From contig JACRMI010000148.1 of NCBI GenBank assembly GCA_016215025.1, positions 1 to 36,306 of the forward strand: a stretch of 36,306 nucleotides of DNA, given 5' to 3'. The DNA is from Chloroflexota bacterium (GTDB lineage Bacteria > Chloroflexota > Anaerolineae > UBA4142). The first letter of the stretch is position 1. Every line of letters begins with the position of its first letter. The notes under the pieces are model-generated. The model had not been told where the DNA came from, searched no databases, and was given only the letters and a program-made list of their open reading frames with translations. This document shows positions 1 through 6,856 of the stretch, piece by piece. The translations under genes and the position numbers were made by a program.

Positions 1-114
1 ACGGCGCAATTTTTTGATATGCTCGCGGTGGTAAAGCGAGCGGACTTGGAGTTTTGGCATAACCCCAAGTATCCTCGCTTTACCGCTTTTCATCAACTGG
101 CGCGTCTACCGTGA
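1..114 (+). pseudogene. C-terminal tail of an incoming ORF, possibly a transposase
   Basis: An open frame enters from the left edge and ends at TGA 112-114 after 37 codons; the last residues read FTAFHQLARLP. I do not recognise the family. Homology of the convergent tcmP gene stops about 24 bases beyond this stop, which fits an insertion sequence whose end lies near position 138. The transposase assignment is inference from position only. Confidence 0.35.
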
Positions 115-536
115 GTCTGACTTTTGTGAAAGAGCACTAGAAAGATCAAACCACGATTAAATTTCTCATAGCGGATTTGTGGAGTAATCTTGGTCGTGAT
201 GACATGGTTGCAGTCATCTTGTTCGATGCGAATATCTCGACCGGGAAACTCGTCACGAAGTTTTTGAAGGTGCTGGACTCGCCAAAGTTCTTTCTCGATG
301 AAAGTATAGCTGTTAAATGGGTTTCTGATGGACAATGCGATCCGGGGAGAACCATCGATATAGCGTTCCTCATCTCTTGCACGCGGTCTACCGGTCCCTG
401 CAAAGGCATCAATGTAATGATAACCATTGCGACACCAACTTTGGTTCTGCATGATTTTGGTGTAGGCTTCTAGATACTTGCCCAAGAGTTTTAGCTTGTC
501 TTCTGACCAAGGTCCAACCACATCATCTTGACTCAT
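93..536 (-). pseudogene. tcmP: Three-Cys-motif partner protein TcmP, 3'-truncated
   Basis: The N-terminal part matches the TcmP family: a WSEDKLKLLGKYLEAY helix near the start, then HYIDAFAGTGR, a methyltransferase-like glycine motif, then a segment ending RGLIFL, where intact members continue with DPYG. Here the frame instead runs into foreign sequence (about position 139 downward) and stops at 93, so only about 130 residues of an expected 250-300 are native. The start is the second ATG (536), because GGAGGA sits 4 bases before it inside the first in-frame codons. TcmP proteins usually accompany a three-Cys-motif/DUF5131 partner in putative defence or mobile loci; no partner is present. The gene is probably inactivated by insertion. 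It lies downstream of a promoter and hairpin leader at 580-707. Confidence 0.7.
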
Positions 537-579
537 CGTTTCCTCCATGTCGTGGGTTCAGTTTGATTTATATCAAAAA

Positions 580-672
580 CAAAAAGGTCGCCAAAACTTT
601 CGTCAGACGACCCCGATAGATAGGGCAACCGGGGCACGCAGCATTCTTGCACTTTCCCCGAACTATTGAACT
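580..672 (-). ncRNA. Short structured leader or small RNA upstream of tcmP
   Basis: On the minus strand a consensus promoter (707-679) precedes about 90 bases that can fold. CGGGG and CCCCG arms enclose the first part (660-630). A second hairpin at 612-586 is followed immediately by a T-rich run, a good intrinsic terminator. The transcript could be a free small RNA or an attenuator leader for tcmP, whose start codon lies 44 bases beyond the T-run. I could not match it to a known riboswitch class. Ends are estimated from the promoter and terminator. Confidence 0.45.
581..612 (-). terminator. Intrinsic terminator or attenuator before tcmP
   Basis: Arms GGTCGTC (612-606) and GGCGACC (592-586) pair over 7 bp with one G-U pair. 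TTTTTG and further T residues follow on the minus strand. Confidence 0.6.
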
Positions 673-678
673 GATTGT

Positions 679-707
679 ATTATATCACAGCTAATCGCGC
701 TATCCAA
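679..707 (-). promoter_or_regulatory. Minus-strand promoter, back to back with the tRNA promoter
   Basis: TTGGAT (707-702), a 17-base spacer and TATAAT (684-679), with a TG one base upstream of the -10 box (extended -10). Its -35 box ends one base from the -35 box of the tRNA-Glu promoter on the other strand, so RNA polymerase could hardly occupy both at once. Confidence 0.6.
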
Positions 708-708
708 T

Positions 709-737
709 TTGACACTCTCTCGCATCCCGCATACAAT
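709..737 (+). promoter_or_regulatory. tRNA-Glu promoter
   Basis: A perfect TTGACA (709-714), a 17-base spacer and TACAAT (732-737) lie 18 bases before the mature tRNA 5' end. Confidence 0.8.
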
Positions 738-754
738 AGCGCCAGTTCATTCGC

Positions 755-828
755 GCCGCATTCGTCTAGTGGACCAGGACGCCGCCCTCTCAAGGCGGAG
801 ACCAGGGGTTCGAATCCCCTATGCGGCA
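755..828 (+). tRNA. tRNA-Glu (anticodon CTC)
   Basis: A complete cloverleaf: acceptor GCCGCAT (755-761) pairs with ATGCGGC (821-827), discriminator A828. The anticodon arm is CCGCC-CTCTCAA-GGCGG, giving anticodon CTC, which reads GAG. The T arm is AGGGG-TTCGAAT-CCCCT. CCA is not encoded; the next bases are CAC. It has its own consensus promoter and terminator and is a single-gene unit. Confidence 0.95.
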
Positions 829-865
829 CACGGAATTTTCGATTTCAGATTTCAGATTTTCGATT

Positions 866-906
866 GACCCGAAAGGTGTATGTAATGTGCCTTTCGGGTC
901 TTTTTT
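866..906 (+). terminator. Intrinsic terminator of tRNA-Glu
   Basis: GACCCGAAAGG (866-876) pairs perfectly over 11 bp with CCTTTCGGGTC (890-900), followed by TTTTTT. A tandem TTTCAGA word array lies between the tRNA and this hairpin (about 837-862). Confidence 0.9.
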
Positions 907-916
907 CACTTTTGGC

Positions 917-945
917 TTGACTCGCATCGCGCCGCATGTTATAAA
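917..945 (+). promoter_or_regulatory. Promoter of the acylase gene
   Basis: TTGACT (917-922), a 17-base spacer and TATAAA (940-945), 31 bases before the ATG at 977. Confidence 0.65.
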
Positions 946-976
946 TCAACCAGGGTAGAAATCAAGGAGGAGGAGC

Positions 977-3400
977 ATGAAGCTACTGAAACGTATTTTG
1001 CAGGTTTTTGTCATTGTTATTGTTTTACTAGTCGTCGTTGGAGGTGTTGGCGGCTATTGGTTCATCACCAAGAGTTTGCCGCAAATCAACGGCACGCTGC
1101 AAGTGGCTGGACTCAAATCCAAAGTCGAAATCGTCCGCGATCCAATGGGCATTCCGCACATTTATGCCGATAACGTGGACGATTTATTTTTTGCCGAGGG
1201 TTACGTCCAAGCGCAAGACCGCTTGTGGCAGATGGAATACAATCGCCGCATCGGTCACGGCACGCTGTCCGATATTTTCGGCGCAACGACGATCAAGACG
1301 GACCGCTTCTTGCGCACGATTGGCTTGGATCGTTCCGCGCGCGCCGATTACGCGGCCATGAGCGAGGCCGACAAGCGACCGTTGCAAGCGTTCGCCAATG
1401 GCGTCAATGCGTTTATCGATTCGCATCTCGGCAATTTACCGTTGGAATTTACGATTCTTGGTTTCAAGCCCGCGCATTGGGAACCGGTCGATACGATTGC
1501 GTGGGGCAAAGTGATGGCGTACGATCTCGGCGGCAATTACGACGCGGAATTGTTGCGCGCGCGAATCGCCCAAAAACTTGGCGATGCAGCGGTGAAGCAG
1601 TTGATGCCGCCGTATCCAGCGGCAGGACCGTTCACGATTCCACCGGAAGCCAAAAATTACCAATCACTAATTACAAATGACAAATTGCAAATGCCAAATC
1701 TTTCGATCGGAACCCCCGACTTGCAGGAGTTGGCATCGCTCGATGAAATGCTCGGCAAGCGCGGCGACGGCATCGGCTCGAATAACTGGGTGGTCGATGG
1801 GGCAAAATCGACCACGGGCAAACCGATTCTGGTGAACGATCCACACCTCGGCATTCAGTTACCGTCGATTTGGTACGAAGTCGGCTTGCATTGCATGCCC
1901 AAAACCGACGCGTGTCCGTACAATGTCGCGGGTTACACGTTCGCTGGCGTGATGGGCGTGGTGATCGGTCACAACGACAAGATCGCATGGGCGGTAACGA
2001 ATGTCGGTCCCGACGTGCAGGACTTGTACGTCGAAGAAATCAACCCGCAGAATCCGAACCAATACAAATTCAACGGCAAGTGGGAAGACATGCAGGTGGT
2101 CGAGGAGCCGATCAAGGTCAAGGGTGTCGTTTCCGAAACGCTCAAGGTGCAAATCACGCGCCACGGTCCGATCATGACGCCGGTCGTCAGCGGCATGACG
2201 CAGCCCGTCGCCTTGCAATGGACGGTGCTGCGCGAACGCAGTCGCTTGTTTGATTCGGTGTTGGCAATCGATCGCGCGCAAAATTGGAACGAATTTCGCA
2301 ATGCGTTGAAAATGTGGGATGCGCCGTCGCAGAATTTTGTCTTTGCTGATCTCGACGGTAATATCGGTTATCAAACTCCAGGCAACATTCCAATTCGCGC
2401 CAAGGGCGATGGCACAATGCCGGTACCTGGGACGGGCGAGTACGAATGGACGGGCTATATTCCGTTCGACGAATTGCCGTTCGTCTACAATCCGCCCACG
2501 CATTTTATCGCGACGGCGAACCAAGCGATTGTCCCGCCGACGTACAAGTATTCGATCGCGTCGGATTGGGCCTCGCCGTATCGCAAGCAGCGCATCGACG
2601 ATTTGCTCAAGGCGAAGGAAAAAATTTCCATCGACGATATGAAGGCGATTCAGAGCGATGTGTATGCGATTCCACTCGTGACGTTGCAAAAGTCGGTTCT
2701 GACGCTGAAACCCGAAGGCTTTTTGCAAACGCGCGCGCTCGATCAAGTCAAAGCCTGGGATGGTCGATTGACGACGGACAGCGTTGGCGGCACCATTCTC
2801 GAAGCGACGTATCAGCGTTTGTTCAACAATATCTTTGCGGGCAAGCTGGACAAGGATTTGTTGGCGAGCTATTACGGCGCGAATGATTATCATCGGCGCG
2901 TGATTTCGGCGCTGCTCGACGATCCGAAGAATCCATGGTGGGGCAGTGCGGGGCGCGATGCCATTTTGCAAACGAGTTTCGCTGAAGGGGTGGACTGGCT
3001 CGGCAGTCAGTTCGGCGATGCGCCGACGGATTGGAAGTGGGGACGCTTGCACATTGCGACGTTCAATCATCCGTTGGGCAGTGTGCAGCCGCTTGATTTG
3101 TTGTTCAACGCTGGACCCGTTGCTGCGCCCGGTGGCGTGAACACGGTCTTTGCGACCTCGTTCAAGGTGGCGAATAACAAGTACAACGTGTCGAGCGTTT
3201 CGTCCATGCGTATGATCGTCGATCTGTCGAATTTGGGCAATTCGCTTCAGACGCACACGACGGGACAATCGGGGCAGCCGTTGAGCAAACACTTTTCCGA
3301 CATGGTGTTGCTCTGGCGCGATGTGCAGTACGCGCCGTTCTACTTTGACCGGGCGGCGCTGGATAAAGTCAAAGAGGGAGTGCTAGTCTTACAACCATGA
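977..3400 (+). CDS. Penicillin acylase family protein (Ntn hydrolase)
   Basis: An 807-residue membrane-anchored or exported amidohydrolase, start set by a strong AAGGAGGAGG site. Residues 5-30 form a hydrophobic helix after a basic N-terminus. The A-chain carries VRDPMGIPHIYA and QAQDRLWQMEYNRR. The nucleophile that becomes the B-chain N-terminus after self-cleavage is Ser268 in GIGSNNWVV, and the oxyanion Asn is about 515 in ATANQ. These proteins cleave amides such as beta-lactam side chains or N-acyl-homoserine lactones; the substrate cannot be read here. Residues about 228-243, in the spacer between chains, are encoded by a tandem-word repeat of intergenic type. The gene is monocistronic, with its own promoter upstream and a dyad repeat after the stop. 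Confidence 0.93.
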   Translation: MKLLKRILQVFVIVIVLLVVVGGVGGYWFITKSLPQINGTLQVAGLKSKVEIVRDPMGIPHIYADNVDDLFFAEGYVQAQDRLWQMEYNRRIGHGTLSDIFGATTIKTDRFLRTIGLDRSARADYAAMSEADKRPLQAFANGVNAFIDSHLGNLPLEFTILGFKPAHWEPVDTIAWGKVMAYDLGGNYDAELLRARIAQKLGDAAVKQLMPPYPAAGPFTIPPEAKNYQSLITNDKLQMPNLSIGTPDLQELASLDEMLGKRGDGIGSNNWVVDGAKSTTGKPILVNDPHLGIQLPSIWYEVGLHCMPKTDACPYNVAGYTFAGVMGVVIGHNDKIAWAVTNVGPDVQDLYVEEINPQNPNQYKFNGKWEDMQVVEEPIKVKGVVSETLKVQITRHGPIMTPVVSGMTQPVALQWTVLRERSRLFDSVLAIDRAQNWNEFRNALKMWDAPSQNFVFADLDGNIGYQTPGNIPIRAKGDGTMPVPGTGEYEWTGYIPFDELPFVYNPPTHFIATANQAIVPPTYKYSIASDWASPYRKQRIDDLLKAKEKISIDDMKAIQSDVYAIPLVTLQKSVLTLKPEGFLQTRALDQVKAWDGRLTTDSVGGTILEATYQRLFNNIFAGKLDKDLLASYYGANDYHRRVISALLDDPKNPWWGSAGRDAILQTSFAEGVDWLGSQFGDAPTDWKWGRLHIATFNHPLGSVQPLDLLFNAGPVAAPGGVNTVFATSFKVANNKYNVSSVSSMRMIVDLSNLGNSLQTHTTGQSGQPLSKHFSDMVLLWRDVQYAPFYFDRAALDKVKEGVLVLQP
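1652..1706 (+). repeat. Intergenic-type tandem-word repeat inside the acylase gene
   Basis: The words AATTACAAATGA, CAAATTGCAAATG and CCAAATC follow each other and translate to YQSLITNDKLQMPNLS. Composition is A-rich against a GC-rich gene and resembles spacer arrays elsewhere in the window, e.g. near 4590-4620. It falls in the acylase spacer peptide just before the catalytic Ser. Confidence 0.6.
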
Positions 3401-3475
3401 GTCACCTAGTCATGTAGTCGTATAGTCGGTGACTATTCGACTATTCGACTACATGACTAATCGACTATGTGACTA
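3401..3475. repeat. Tandem-word inverted repeat
   Basis: Repeated words of the form TAGTCATG/TAGTCGTA on the left are answered by their reverse complements (CGACTATTCGACTA, CATGACTAATCGAC) on the right, ending at the stop codon of the small minus-strand gene. It could act as a bidirectional transcript end between convergent genes. Confidence 0.6.
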
Positions 3476-3586
3476 ACCAACATACATCTTCCCCGTCACC
3501 ATCAAAATGATACAGCCAAAGATGATGACGTTAATGAGCGCGAGCAAGGCAATAAAAAACCAGTGGCGATAGGTCAGACTATTCAT
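3473..3586 (-). CDS. Small single-pass membrane protein, 37 residues
   Basis: The start at 3586 is chosen because AAGGAGA precedes the ATG by 5 bases. Residues 8-32 are a continuous hydrophobic segment (FFIALLALINVIIFGCIILM) with a short polar C-terminus. No family is recognised. It follows birA on the same strand with a 109-base gap filled by a dyad repeat. Its tiny size limits certainty, but the ribosome site and clean transmembrane helix support a real gene. Confidence 0.5.
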   Translation of the reverse strand: MNSLTYRHWFFIALLALINVIIFGCIILMVTGKMYVG

Positions 3587-3607
3587 TGTCTTCTCCTTGA
3601 TTTGTCC

Positions 3608-3704
3608 AGACCCTAAAGGTTTATGTGAGTTAAAGCGGATCAGCCAGTTCGAAACGACGTGGCTCAAAGCGCCTTTGGTTTTACGATGGAACCCTTTAGG
3701 GTCT
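3608..3704. repeat. MITE-like element with terminal inverted repeats
   Basis: GACCCTAAAGGTT (3608-3620) is the inverse of AACCCTTTAGGGTC (3691-3704) with one extra base, flanking about 70 bases without coding potential. The right arm provides the TAA stop codon of birA, so the repeat sits exactly at that gene's 3' end. Confidence 0.5.
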
Positions 3705-4592
3705 TGTCGATAACGTGACCTCTCCAGCAACCAACCGAACGAGCGAACCATCGGCGCGGCGTAATAGCAACGCGCCGTCGTTATCTATATCTTCGGCGAT
3801 TCCTTTTTCGATTCCCCAGGGTGTCTGCGCATTCAATTTTTGCCGCAGCGTAACCAATCGATTCGCAAATTCCTTGCGCAAGTCCTCGCCGGCACGTAAA
3901 CGCACATAATTTTTTTCGATAGAGCGCAAGATTGCTTGGACGAGTTGAACGCGTGGAAATGGTTTGCCCAACTCGTCGGCGATGGTCGTGGCGTCCTTTA
4001 TCCCCGCTATGTCATTTCGAGTGGAGCGAGAAATCTCCACCATGTGCTGCGAGATTTCTCGCTTGGTGCGCTCGCTCGAAACCCTGGCACCGCCTGCCAG
4101 GGCAGGTGTGACAATATCCGAAATCGCAAAATTGACGTTGACGCCCAAGCCAGGAACGACGTATTCGAGTTTGTCTCCGATGATTCCTGATTCGGATAGA
4201 ATCCCTGCGCACTTTTTCCCATCGATCAAAATATCATTGGGCCATTTGATTTGCGCGTTCAAATTAGTTTCGGCGCGAATCGCATCGCATGCGCCGAGCG
4301 CGACCGCCATCGTTACGCGCGTTGCTTGAGCTGGTGCCAGTTCAGGGCGCAGCACCAGCGACATCAGAATCGACGAACGCGGCGGGGCGATCCACGTTCG
4401 CTTGAGTCGCCCCCGCCCGGCGGTCTGCTCATCGGCGATGACGAGCGTGCCTTCGGCTTCGCCTGCGTCCGCAAGTTGCTTCGCCACGTCGTTCGTCGAG
4501 CCGATGCGTTCATAATACACGATGCGCTGACCCAGGAGTTGCGTTTGCAATCCCTCTGCAATTACGTCGACAGAAATTTCATCGTTTGTCAT
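3696..4592 (-). CDS. birA: Biotin--[acetyl-CoA-carboxylase] ligase (no N-terminal HTH)
   Basis: The enzyme activates biotin with ATP and attaches it to the carrier lysine of biotin-dependent carboxylases; the cognate carrier is probably the one at 14724. Family motifs: STNDVAKQL near residue 35, GRGRLKRTW (biotinyl-AMP loop) near 60, KWPNDILIDGKKCAGIL near 120, then GLGVNVN and a small C-terminal beta domain ending GEVTLSTRP. At 298 residues it lacks the DNA-binding domain of bifunctional BirA. About 30 residues after VNVNFAISDIVTP come from a palindromic repeat read in frame (4011-4110). No clear ribosome site precedes the ATG; a tandem AACAAATG-type array abuts the start. Confidence 0.9.
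   Translation of the reverse strand: MTNDEISVDVIAEGLQTQLLGQRIVYYERIGSTNDVAKQLADAGEAEGTLVIADEQTAGRGRLKRTWIAPPRSSILMSLVLRPELAPAQATRVTMAVALGACDAIRAETNLNAQIKWPNDILIDGKKCAGILSESGIIGDKLEYVVPGLGVNVNFAISDIVTPALAGGARVSSERTKREISQHMVEISRSTRNDIAGIKDATTIADELGKPFPRVQLVQAILRSIEKNYVRLRAGEDLRKEFANRLVTLRQKLNAQTPWGIEKGIAEDIDNDGALLLRRADGSLVRLVAGEVTLSTRP
4011..4110. repeat. Palindromic dispersed repeat inside birA
   Basis: GTCATTTCGAGTGGAGCGAG starts a unit whose arms GCGAGAAATCTC (4026-4037) and GAGATTTCTCGC (4051-4062) are perfect inverses over 12 bp. It matches the common environmental repeat style of 'GTCATTTCGAGCGGAGCGAGAAATCTC-like' units. A related unit lies between genes at 5316-5382. On the birA strand it reads through without a stop. 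Confidence 0.65.
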
Positions 4593-4642
4593 TTGTTCAT
4601 TTGTTATTGGTAATTGGTGATTGTCATTATATCAGAAAAATC

Positions 4643-4671
4643 TTGACTCGCAATGTTATCGGTGCTACACT
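4643..4671 (+). promoter_or_regulatory. Promoter of the HIT gene
   Basis: TTGACT (4643-4648), a 17-base spacer and TACACT (4666-4671), about 98 bases before the chosen ATG; the untranslated leader contains a dyad (4682-4716). Confidence 0.55.
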
Positions 4672-4681
4672 GCGCGCGGTC

Positions 4682-4716
4682 AAGTTGCAAGTTATATGCC
4701 GCATGTTGCAACTTGC
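4682..4716. repeat. Dyad of the word AAGTTGCA
   Basis: CAAGTTGCAA on the left is inverted as TTGCAACTTG on the right with about 14 bases between, in the 5' leader of the HIT gene. Confidence 0.5.
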
Positions 4717-4768
4717 TGCCTGCGACCAATGACCCCAAACCTGCGACTTGTACCTGAGGCATGATACC

Positions 4769-5293
4769 ATGAAACGACTCTGGACTCCCTGGCGCATGGC
4801 GTACATCAAAGCGCCCAAAGACAAACCGAATGGCTGCGTCTTTTGCGCAAAAATCAAAGCAGCGCGCGAACACGACCGCGACAATCTGGTGTTGTTTCGC
4901 GGGCGGCATTCTTTTATCGCGCTGAACCTCTATCCGTACACGAATGGTCACATCATGGTCATGCCGTACCAACACACGAGCAATTTGGAATTGCTTGATG
5001 GTGCAACGCTCAAAGAGATGATGCTGCTCGTCGGCGATAGCATTCGCGCGCTGCGGCTTGTCGCGAATCCGCAAGGATTTAACGTCGGCATGAATCTGGG
5101 CAAGGTAGCGGGCGCAGGTGTCGAAGAGCATATTCACATTCACGTTGTCCCGCGCTGGGGTGGCGATACGGATTTTATGGCGGTGACCGCCGACGTTCGC
5201 AAGATCCCAGAGATGCTGCCCGAAACATTCGATAGTTTGGCGGAGGCGTTGAAGCAAGTGCGACGGGCTGTAAGAAAAAAACGAAAACGCTGA
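4769..5293 (+). CDS. HIT family nucleotide hydrolase/transferase
   Basis: A 174-residue cytoplasmic protein of the branch acting on dinucleoside polyphosphates or nucleoside phosphoramidates. The start MKRLWTPWRMAYI is typical of this subfamily and is preferred over an upstream in-frame TTG. CVFC near residue 24 is the first half of the structural zinc site. The triad EEHIHIHVVPRW (HxHxH) near residue 120 holds the catalytic His. The C-terminus is strongly basic (RRAVRKKRKR). It lies divergent from birA with its own promoter. Confidence 0.9.
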   Translation: MKRLWTPWRMAYIKAPKDKPNGCVFCAKIKAAREHDRDNLVLFRGRHSFIALNLYPYTNGHIMVMPYQHTSNLELLDGATLKEMMLLVGDSIRALRLVANPQGFNVGMNLGKVAGAGVEEHIHIHVVPRWGGDTDFMAVTADVRKIPEMLPETFDSLAEALKQVRRAVRKKRKR

Positions 5294-5315
5294 GTTGACA
5301 ACTTTTCAGCAATGT

Positions 5316-5440
5316 CACCCTTGGCGCAGCGGAGGGTCTCGTTGTTCGAGAATCGAGATGTTTCGCTCCGCTCAACCTGACATACCCAATCCGTAAAAAA
5401 ATAGATTTTCCAGTTGGGGCGATGTGATCCATCGCCCCGC
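5316..5440. repeat. Dispersed palindromic repeat plus 9-bp hairpin
   Basis: ATGTCACCCTTGGCGCAGCG and the roughly inverse GCTCCGCTCAACCTGACAT flank a CGAGA/TCTCG-rich centre (5316-5382), the same style as the unit inside birA. At 5416-5438 GGGGCGATG and CATCGCCCC form a perfect 9-bp stem with a 5-base loop just before the MFS gene. No T-run follows on the plus strand. Confidence 0.5.
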
Positions 5441-5457
5441 TTAATGCCAGGATCGAA

Positions 5458-6723
5458 ATGCAATTAACTTACCAACTAAAAACTCTTGTGCGTGAGACTT
5501 TCAAGCCGCGCACTTCGCTCGAATCACAAAACGCTTGGAACCTGTACGGCGATATTGCCTGGTTCGGCATTTTGTCTGGAATTGCCAACTCGTTTCTTTC
5601 GGTGTTTGCCATTCGCGCGGGTGGCAGTGACATGCATGTGGGTTTGCTTTCCGCGCTGCCCGCACTTATCTCGATTTTTGCGTCCATCCCCGGCAGTCGC
5701 ATCGTCGAGAGTCAAAAGGAACCACTCACGCCGACACTCATCAGCGGCGGACTAAATCGACTTGGGTATTTGAGCATCGCCTTGATTCCAGTCTTCTTTG
5801 CGGCGAATCGAGCCGATGTGATCGTCGCGATGGTTGCGCTGTTGACCGTTCCTGGCGCGATTGCAAACGTCGCATTCACGACGATGTTTGCGCAAGCTGT
5901 GGCACCCGACAAACGGGCGCACGTCGTCAGCGTTCGCAATGTTTGGATTGGGATCACATCGACGCTGGCGGCATTTCTCGGCGGCAAACTGCTCGACAAT
6001 ATTTTATTTCCAATCAACTATCAGATTCTTTTCGTCATCGCGTTTGCGGGATCGATGATGAGTCTGTACTATCTCACGCGTATCCGCTTGCCGCAAAAAT
6101 CGACGCCGACCAAAGCTCATGCTGACGAAGCTCCGCGTAATTTGCGCAGCTTTGTCGAAATGTTTCGCGCGACTCCAGCGTACGCCAAATTTACAGTTTT
6201 TGCTTTCATTTTTTATTGGGGTATGGCGTTTCCCATACCACTCTATTCGATCTATTGGGTGCGCGTCATCAACGCGAGCGATGGCTGGGTCGGATTGCTC
6301 AACATGGTGGGTAGCGCGACGACGATCATTTTCTACCCACTGTGGGGGCGCTTGACCATGCGCCGGGGTACGCATTACGCCATTGTGCTCTCGACGTTTG
6401 GAATGGCGCTCTATCCGCTCGTTACCGCGCTTTCGCCCAGGGTGGAATGGTTGATCCTGGTTCAATTTTTAGGCGGCGTAGTCAGTTCTGGCTTTGGTCT
6501 CACGTTCTTTAATCGATTGCTCGAAGTCAGCCCCGAAAAACATCGGGCGAGTCACATTGCCGCGTATAACACCTTGGTCAATATTGCCGCCTTCATCGCT
6601 CCCCTAATTTCGACTGCATTGACGGATGTTTTCGGCATCCATGCGATTCTCATCGTCGGCGGAGTCATGCGTTTTATCGGTTCTGTGCTGTTCTGGCGAC
6701 AGAAAACCGAGACAAACGCGTGA
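5458..6723 (+). CDS. MFS transporter
   Basis: A 421-residue protein with about twelve hydrophobic segments in two halves separated by a polar loop near residues 215-230 (PQKSTPTKAHADEAP), the usual major facilitator architecture. The first half includes GLLSALPALISIFASIPGSR, the second GLLNMVGSATTIIFYPLWGR and a late FNRLLEVSPEKHRAS cytoplasmic loop. Proton-coupled efflux or uptake is likely; no substrate can be assigned. The start is the ATG closest to the first membrane segment region; no strong ribosome site is visible. It stands alone between a repeat unit and the thiolase promoter. Confidence 0.85.
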   Translation: MQLTYQLKTLVRETFKPRTSLESQNAWNLYGDIAWFGILSGIANSFLSVFAIRAGGSDMHVGLLSALPALISIFASIPGSRIVESQKEPLTPTLISGGLNRLGYLSIALIPVFFAANRADVIVAMVALLTVPGAIANVAFTTMFAQAVAPDKRAHVVSVRNVWIGITSTLAAFLGGKLLDNILFPINYQILFVIAFAGSMMSLYYLTRIRLPQKSTPTKAHADEAPRNLRSFVEMFRATPAYAKFTVFAFIFYWGMAFPIPLYSIYWVRVINASDGWVGLLNMVGSATTIIFYPLWGRLTMRRGTHYAIVLSTFGMALYPLVTALSPRVEWLILVQFLGGVVSSGFGLTFFNRLLEVSPEKHRASHIAAYNTLVNIAAFIAPLISTALTDVFGIHAILIVGGVMRFIGSVLFWRQKTETNA

Positions 6724-6746
6724 CATTCGCCAAACTGTGCTTTTTT

Positions 6747-6755
6747 TGGTAAAAT
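6747..6755 (+). promoter_or_regulatory. Extended -10 element before the thiolase gene
   Basis: TGGTAAAAT (TG-N-TAAAAT) follows a run of T; no good -35 box at 17 bases. The roughly 100-base leader holds an imperfect dyad (GGAAGTTA at 6772, TAACTTCC at 6826). Confidence 0.4.
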
Positions 6756-6856
6756 AGAAATAATTGGAAATCGGAAGTTAGGTGGTAGAACTTCAATCGG
6801 CGTCCAGCTTTTAACGTCCAATTTATAACTTCCAACATCTAAATGAGGAGGGAAAG

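Noticed and set aside
1859..3292. 477-residue open frame antisense to the acylase
   Set aside because: Arg-rich shadow of a GC-skewed gene; no motifs, no ribosome site, and the sense strand encodes a complete enzyme.
3401..3475. CRISPR-like spaced repeats
   Set aside because: Words are short, unequal, partly inverted and have no constant repeat/spacer lengths; no cas genes nearby.
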